From a virus: a DNA stretch of 64,000 nucleotides. Position 1 is the stretch's first letter; each line of letters starts with the position of its first letter. The stretch is taken from IMG/VR virus record IMGVR_UViG_3300027970_002011, positions 1 to 64,000 of that record; one strand, written 5' to 3'. The notes under the pieces are model-generated. The model saw nothing but the letters and a program-made list of their open reading frames with translations. It was not told the DNA's origin and did not search any database. Position numbers and translations under genes: made by a program. Shown here piece after piece: positions 59,401 through 64,000 of the stretch.

Positions 59401-62400
59401 TTAACATTCGGTTATTGTTGATGGTGTAATACTTTTAACCATCAAAGGACTTGTTGATACCGTATCAGGTAATGAAGTGTAAGGACAAATATCACAAGTT
59501 GACGAGTTGTATACTTTAGAACCTGTTGTTTGACCTTGTTGGATTGTTACTGTAAGTTCAGTAGTACTGTTACCTAAACAGTCAAAAGTTTCCATTTCAA
59601 ATACCACTTGTACGGTTTGTGTTGCAGCTACAGGAATTCCGTTATTTAATAATGTAACCGTTATTTTATTTTCTGTTCTTGTATATCCTCCACACTGGTC
59701 AGGTAAGTTATTATTATAATTCGCATCATCCCAAGAAATACAAGCGATTTGACTATTAGTACCTGTTGAACCAACACAAGTTTCACAATCTTGGTAAACA
59801 ACTGTTTGTAGTCCCGCGAAATAATCACCACTGTAGTTTATGATGTTGGTATTACCCACAGGGTAGTAACTTTGGTATTGTCCAACATATACCCAACAAT
59901 TACCTTCTGAGTCTTTGAATGATTTAGTTGGTGTTAATGCAAATTCAACAAATGAAGTTTGAAGAACTGTTGTCTGAGAATATCCAAAACTATTCTGAGA
60001 ACAAGATTGGAATACATATATCCATGCCACGTTAGTTGATGATGGTGTTGGTGTTAATGTCGGTGTAATTGAAGGTGTTGGTGTCATTGTTGGTGTTAAT
60101 GTTGGTGTTGGTGTAAACGCAACTTCACAATCCACACAATTACCATACATGGCTTTAACTTCACTAACGGTTGAGTTAGAAGATAAATTCTCATCATTTC
60201 TAACATAAGTTAAACAGAAGATATCCCCGTTAAGTACTCCTAAGAATGTTGTACCAGCAACTAAAGGTGTTCCACTAAACACAAGTGAATCATTTGTATA
60301 GAACTCAAGGTCACTTTGACAATCCTTCAATACTTTTGTGGTTACACAAGTAAATGCATCATCCACAAATCTGTATGTCACAGCCCCAGCAACATCCACA
60401 GTTCTTGTTGGACTTAAAGATAATGTTGGGGTTGGTGATGGAGTTTCAGGTAAGAATCTTTCAAAATCAAAATCAATACCCGTATTACATGTAGGTGTTG
60501 ATGGTGTCGGTGTTGGCGTAACCGCAAACTTAGTAAATTCAAAATTAACTACGTCACAAGTTATTGATGGTGTTGGTGATGGATATGGAACATAGTCACA
60601 ATCAAAATACGCAACAAAATCTAAAGTGTTACAATTTATCGGCGAAGGCGTTGGTGTTGGACAAATTCCTGTTGTAAAGTAGTTGGCTGAAATGTCAGGA
60701 CAAGGATTATAACATGGGTGTGCTCCCTCTAATAAACAACTACCACCCAAAGTATCACTTAAACACCAAAACGAACCTGTGTAGTAAATGTAACCTGTTG
60801 TAACACTATCTCCTGTATAATAATATCTTGAGTTATATGTTCCCCCAATTTCATAGTTACCTGAGTAATCTACCAAATCAGGTAGACTGGTTCTCAAGCA
60901 AAATTCTGTAGTTGCACACACACCCACCGATGGTGTTGGTGTTGGAGTAGCATTTGGGGTTCTTGTTGGACTTGGTGTTGGATTAATTACACAAATACCT
61001 GTTTGAACCACAATTACCTCAGAAGGTGCAATTATAGTATCTTCACAAACACAATATGTTGTTACCTCTAAAGGTGCCAATTCAACGGTCAATTCATTTC
61101 CATAACAATCAATGTAACTAACTTCAGCAAAGGTAGTGTCACTAGTGTTTGTTATATCATATTCCAAACAATTACAAAGAATTGTTGGGGTATCTGTTAC
61201 TGAAGGTGTGATAGTTGGTGTAACCGAAACACTTGGTGTTATAGATACTGATGGTGTAACGGTTGGAGTTGTTGTTGGAGTAACTGTTGGTGTTTTTGTA
61301 ACTGTTGGTGTAACAGATACTGATGGCGTAACAGAAACCGAAGGAGTTACCGACACAGAAGGTGTAACTGATGATGTAGGTGTTAGTGTCGGTGTAACAC
61401 TTGAAGTTGGCGTTGTTGTTGGAGTGTTGGTTGGGGTTATAGTTGGGGTTGGTGTCAAAGAGGGACATACGTATGGTTGTAACGTAAAACAATCATTACA
61501 AGTTAAATAAAACGTAAGTGTATGTCCAACAGCATTATAAATTGGACCACTTGCAACATATGGTATTACTGTCGCACACCCTGTAAATGAAGGTCCTGTA
61601 ATACCATAGGTATCACCCTCATTTAAAATACCCGAAACATTTTGGAATCTAAATACGTTACTTGGGTTACAACAATCTTGAAATAAATAAATGTCATAAG
61701 GTTCCGATGGAGTAACCGTAGGAGTTACCGTTGGAGTTACTGATATACTTGGTGTAATAGAAGGCGTGTTTGTAGGAGTTACCGTTGGAGTCGTTGTTGG
61801 CGTATTTGTGGGAGTATGTGTTGGTGTTACAGACTCTGTTGGAGTTGGTGTAATTGTTGGCGTTGATGTCGGTGTATCCGATGGAGTTACCGATGCCGTA
61901 ATTGATGGTGTATTAGTAGGTGTAGAAGTTGGTGTGTCTGTTGGAGTAACCGATGGTGTGACTGTTGGTGTAACAGAAGACGTTGGAGTTATTGTATTAG
62001 TTGGAGTTATTGTATTAGTTGGAGTAATTGTATTAGTTGGAGTAACTGTTGGTGTTAAAGATTCTGTCGGAGTTACTGACGGTGTATTGGTTGGTGTTGT
62101 TGATGGCGTTAATGGTGGTGTACCTGTTGGTGTAACAGAAGACGTTGGAGTTATGGTATTAGTTGGTGTAATTGTTGGGGTAACAGTGTTGGTTGGTGTA
62201 GTACTATTTGTAGGAGTCACCGTTGGAGTTACGGATTCTGTTGGTGTCACAGTAACTGACGGTGTTAAAGAACTTGTTGGCGTAAGTGAAGGTGTATTTG
62301 TAGGAGTATTGGTTGGTGTATTTGTAGGAGTATTTGTTGGTGTAAGTGTTGGTGAATTTGTAGGAGTATTGGTTGGTGAATTTGTAGGAGTATTTGTTGG

Positions 62401-63390
62401 TGTTAAACTATTTGTTGGTGTATTGGTAGGTGTGATGGTTGGAGTATTTGTTGGTGTTTCAGTCGGTGTTGGTGTTAATGTTGGTGTTGGAGATGGACAA
62501 ATAACACACTCAGAACAATTTGAGAAAATTTCGGTAGATTGTATTAAAACAGAACCTGTACCACCTAAAGTAACACTCTGAACTTCCCAACAAGTGCCTA
62601 AATAAGAAATAACATTACCATTTATTGGTACCGTACATCCCGCAGCATCAATTGATGATGTATTTGTACCATCACAACAATCTATTAACGTTGCTGTCCA
62701 ATCAAAACAAGGATTAACTCCTTCACACTCAACACAAGAATTATGAAAAGTCTTGTAAACACCAATAGAAGCCCCTGGTGTTCCTGAAATAATTTCAAAA
62801 CAACATCCATCAACATCATATACAAGTCCAACACTTGAACTCGCATTTGGTACCGTAATGGTTAATTGTACAGTACCAGTACAACAGTCTTCTACTAAAA
62901 CATCAGTTAGAGTTTGTCCAGGAGATATTGTTGGTGTTGGAGTTTGTGTAGGAGTTTTTGTAACCGTTGGTGTTACAGTTGGCGTTTTTGTTTGAGTGGG
63001 TGTAACTGAAGGTGTTGTTGTTGGTGTTCTTGTTGGTGTTCTTGTTGGTGTTACAGTAGGTGTTTTTGTTTGAGTTGGTGTTGGTGTTGGTGAAGGAATT
63101 AAAGTAACCGCCAATGAACATGCACCAAGACCACACGCAGGGTCAGTACAATCAGTTGCGACTAACTGTAATGATGTTACTGTTCCAACAAAAGTACTAT
63201 TTCCAGAACCAGGATTAACTAAAGATGGTCCGTATACAATCTCAAAACAAACACCACCGCCGCCTACAGCCCTGAAAACATCACCAACAGAAATAATTCC
63301 CGATGGATATAACGGACTTGATACACTGTTAAGAGTAACAATATTAAAAGGGTTTTTACAACACTGTAATTGAATATATGCGGTTGCCAT
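59401..63390 (-). CDS. Giant multi-domain PT-rich appendage protein
   Basis: 1329 aa. Cys-rich beta modules alternate with Thr-Pro stalks. The modules start with CCxPF/CCTG ([58 protein letters not shown]) and end with a CxxC (SCVEC, NCSEC, TCNDCF, NCVDCE). The longest stalk (~330-590) is pure TPT/TNT/SVT repeats. The C-terminus is beta-rich with a [10 protein letters not shown] segment. Virion fibre with disulfide or metal-bound modules. The start is preceded by TATTTATT at 63408-63415. Confidence 0.88.
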   Translation of the reverse strand: MATAYIQLQCCKNPFNIVTLNSVSSPLYPSGIISVGDVFRAVGGGGVCFEIVYGPSLVNPGSGNSTFVGTVTSLQLVATDCTDPACGLGACSLAVTLIPSPTPTPTQTKTPTVTPTRTPTRTPTTTPSVTPTQTKTPTVTPTVTKTPTQTPTPTISPGQTLTDVLVEDCCTGTVQLTITVPNASSSVGLVYDVDGCCFEIISGTPGASIGVYKTFHNSCVECEGVNPCFDWTATLIDCCDGTNTSSIDAAGCTVPINGNVISYLGTCWEVQSVTLGGTGSVLIQSTEIFSNCSECVICPSPTPTLTPTPTETPTNTPTITPTNTPTNSLTPTNTPTNSPTNTPTNSPTLTPTNTPTNTPTNTPTNTPSLTPTSSLTPSVTVTPTESVTPTVTPTNSTTPTNTVTPTITPTNTITPTSSVTPTGTPPLTPSTTPTNTPSVTPTESLTPTVTPTNTITPTNTITPTNTITPTSSVTPTVTPSVTPTDTPTSTPTNTPSITASVTPSDTPTSTPTITPTPTESVTPTHTPTNTPTTTPTVTPTNTPSITPSISVTPTVTPTVTPSEPYDIYLFQDCCNPSNVFRFQNVSGILNEGDTYGITGPSFTGCATVIPYVASGPIYNAVGHTLTFYLTCNDCFTLQPYVCPSLTPTPTITPTNTPTTTPTSSVTPTLTPTSSVTPSVSVTPSVSVTPSVSVTPTVTKTPTVTPTTTPTVTPSVSITPSVSVTPTITPSVTDTPTILCNCLEYDITNTSDTTFAEVSYIDCYGNELTVELAPLEVTTYCVCEDTIIAPSEVIVVQTGICVINPTPSPTRTPNATPTPTPSVGVCATTEFCLRTSLPDLVDYSGNYEIGGTYNSRYYYTGDSVTTGYIYYTGSFWCLSDTLGGSCLLEGAHPCYNPCPDISANYFTTGICPTPTPSPINCNTLDFVAYFDCDYVPYPSPTPSITCDVVNFEFTKFAVTPTPTPSTPTCNTGIDFDFERFLPETPSPTPTLSLSPTRTVDVAGAVTYRFVDDAFTCVTTKVLKDCQSDLEFYTNDSLVFSGTPLVAGTTFLGVLNGDIFCLTYVRNDENLSSNSTVSEVKAMYGNCVDCEVAFTPTPTLTPTMTPTPSITPTLTPTPSSTNVAWIYVFQSCSQNSFGYSQTTVLQTSFVEFALTPTKSFKDSEGNCWVYVGQYQSYYPVGNTNIINYSGDYFAGLQTVVYQDCETCVGSTGTNSQIACISWDDANYNNNLPDQCGGYTRTENKITVTLLNNGIPVAATQTVQVVFEMETFDCLGNSTTELTVTIQQGQTTGSKVYNSSTCDICPYTSLPDTVSTSPLMVKSITPSTITEC

Positions 63391-63407
63391 CTAAGAAATC
63401 TCTACCT

Positions 63408-63415
63408 AATAAATA
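63408..63415 (-). promoter_or_regulatory. TATTTATT promoter-like motif of the appendage operon
   Basis: One-base variant of TATTTATA (GTATTTATTAGG) on the minus strand, 17 nt before the ATG at 63390, in a 64-nt divergent gap. Confidence 0.4.
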
Positions 63416-63454
63416 CCCAAATGATATTTTTCATCAAAAAAAGATATAGTTATT

Positions 63455-63679
63455 ATGAGATTAATAAAGGAATTCTTCAATATATTTATAATTGTGAGAC
63501 TTTTAAAAACAATCAAGAAAGTAATTGAGGAGGCTGAGGATAGATATCTCTCAGCATGTGAAAATAATGTTCCATTAAAAGAGTTGGACAAACTTGAGGA
63601 GAATTATAAAAAATCACTAAAGTTAATGGAGATGTTAGAAACAAAATCTCCTGAAAAAACAATCAAAAAGAAATCTTAA
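63455..63679 (+). CDS. Hypothetical small helical protein
   Basis: 74 aa. A hydrophobic N-terminal segment (FFNIFIIVRLLKTIKKVIEE) followed by a charged coiled coil (LDKLEENYKKSLKLMEMLET) and Lys tail. Could be membrane-associated. Divergent from the appendage operon and convergent with the kinase gene (17-nt overlap). Function unknown. Confidence 0.7.
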   Translation: MRLIKEFFNIFIIVRLLKTIKKVIEEAEDRYLSACENNVPLKELDKLEENYKKSLKLMEMLETKSPEKTIKKKS

Positions 63680-64000
63680 ATTTCTCATCGGGTAAGGATA
63701 CTCCTTTTTTACTTACCACATCTGAACAAACCTCGTTTGCAAAAGATATTGATTGAATTAAGTCATTTGTTTTGATATAGTAGGATACAAATGATGCAAC
63801 AAAAGTATCACCAGCGCCACTAACATCTATAGTATCTTGTGGTTTTGGTGACCTATAAATACTACCCATATACATCGCTCCTTTAGAACCCAAAGTTATT
63901 ATAAATTTATCGGGATGTTCGTCAACCAAATTTTTATTGTTATTATATTCTATTTCATTTTGTTTGACAAAAGAAATATTTTCAATAATATCCCAACTCA
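63663..64000 (-). CDS. PfkB/ribokinase-family sugar kinase, partial (HldE/RfaE N-domain-like)
   Basis: The C-terminal ~112 residues are visible; the frame stays open to the right edge (SWDIIENISFVKQNEIEYNN...). IITLGSKGAM and DTIDVSGAGDTFVASFVSYY carry the catalytic Asp and anion hole (GAGD) of the PfkB family. The DVSGAGDTF form and ISFVKQNEIEY suit the heptose-7-phosphate kinase domain of HldE, which makes ADP-heptose for LPS. With the sugar genes at the left edge this points to a larger glycan programme. Confidence 0.88.
   Translation of the reverse strand, partial: SWDIIENISFVKQNEIEYNNNKNLVDEHPDKFIITLGSKGAMYMGSIYRSPKPQDTIDVSGAGDTFVASFVSYYIKTNDLIQSISFANEVCSDVVSKKGVSLPDEKFKISF

Noticed and set aside
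61766-62581. Plus-strand ORF of 271 codons (VGVTVGV repeats) opposite the giant PT-rich gene
   Set aside because: Shadow of the Thr-Pro repeat: ACW-CC-like codons read backwards give GGTGTT. No domain or start context of its own.
55487-63390. Diversity-generating retroelement acting on the adhesins
   Set aside because: No reverse transcriptase gene or template/variable repeat pair was seen in the window.

Overview
The window looks like part of a large tailed-phage genome (T4-type myovirus replication genes) whose host is a bacterium of the phylum Bacteroidota. Phage evidence: an SbcC/gp46-like and an SbcD/gp47-like recombination nuclease pair, a gp61/DnaG-like primase, a RuvC-like resolvase, a PD-(D/E)XK nuclease, an amidase endolysin with spanin-like partners, very long collagen-like and Thr-Pro-rich virion appendage genes, and three families of homing endonuclease. 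Host evidence: many perfect TTTG-N19..21-TAnnTTTG promoters (the Bacteroidota primary sigma consensus), a Bacteroidota-type RpoD-like sigma factor, SprB-type adhesin repeats, an Hc1 histone-like protein of the Bacteroidota kind, and almost no Shine-Dalgarno sequences. Nearly all genes lie on the minus strand and are tightly packed.

Layout. 1-3.3 kb: sugar genes (UDP-galactopyranose mutase, two glycosyltransferases). 3.3-7.6 kb: short early-type units, each with its own promoter and often a terminator, a DnaJ-type zinc-finger protein, a tRNA-Met-like gene and an HNH endonuclease. 7.6-8.0 kb: a gene-free stretch with a candidate small RNA gene (promoter, pseudoknot, terminator) and a second structured element. 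8-12.2 kb: Nudix, DUF192, DHH phosphoesterase, peptidoglycan-binding-like and Dps-like proteins. 12.2-18.2 kb: DNA methyltransferase, a run of small early genes from one promoter, GIY-YIG endonuclease, acidic unknown proteins. 18.2-28.5 kb: three tandem collagen-like fibre genes, each ending in an S74-type self-cleaving chaperone. 28.6-32.9 kb: glutaredoxin, thioredoxin, LRR protein, Dam-type methylase, LAGLIDADG endonuclease, ribbon-helix-helix protein. 33-44.9 kb: small secreted protein, metalloprotease-like protein, DnaJ, histone-like protein, probable structural proteins, lysis cluster, sigma factor, methyltransferase. 44.9-53.3 kb: recombination and replication block. 53.3-63.4 kb: large virion protein and four PT-rich adhesin-like proteins. 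The right edge holds part of a PfkB-family kinase, probably of nucleotide-heptose synthesis.

Together: host-type (TTTG/TAnnTTTG) promoters precede small takeover and replication genes, while a second motif, TATTTATA on the coding strand, precedes fibre, structural, endonuclease and other genes and lacks a clear -33 element. This suggests an early/late switch, possibly driven by the phage sigma factor. Several of both promoter types sit within 1-7 nt of the start codon, which implies leaderless mRNAs. The sugar genes at both ends may modify host surface glycan or the Thr-rich appendages. All functions are read from sequence patterns alone; no database search was run.
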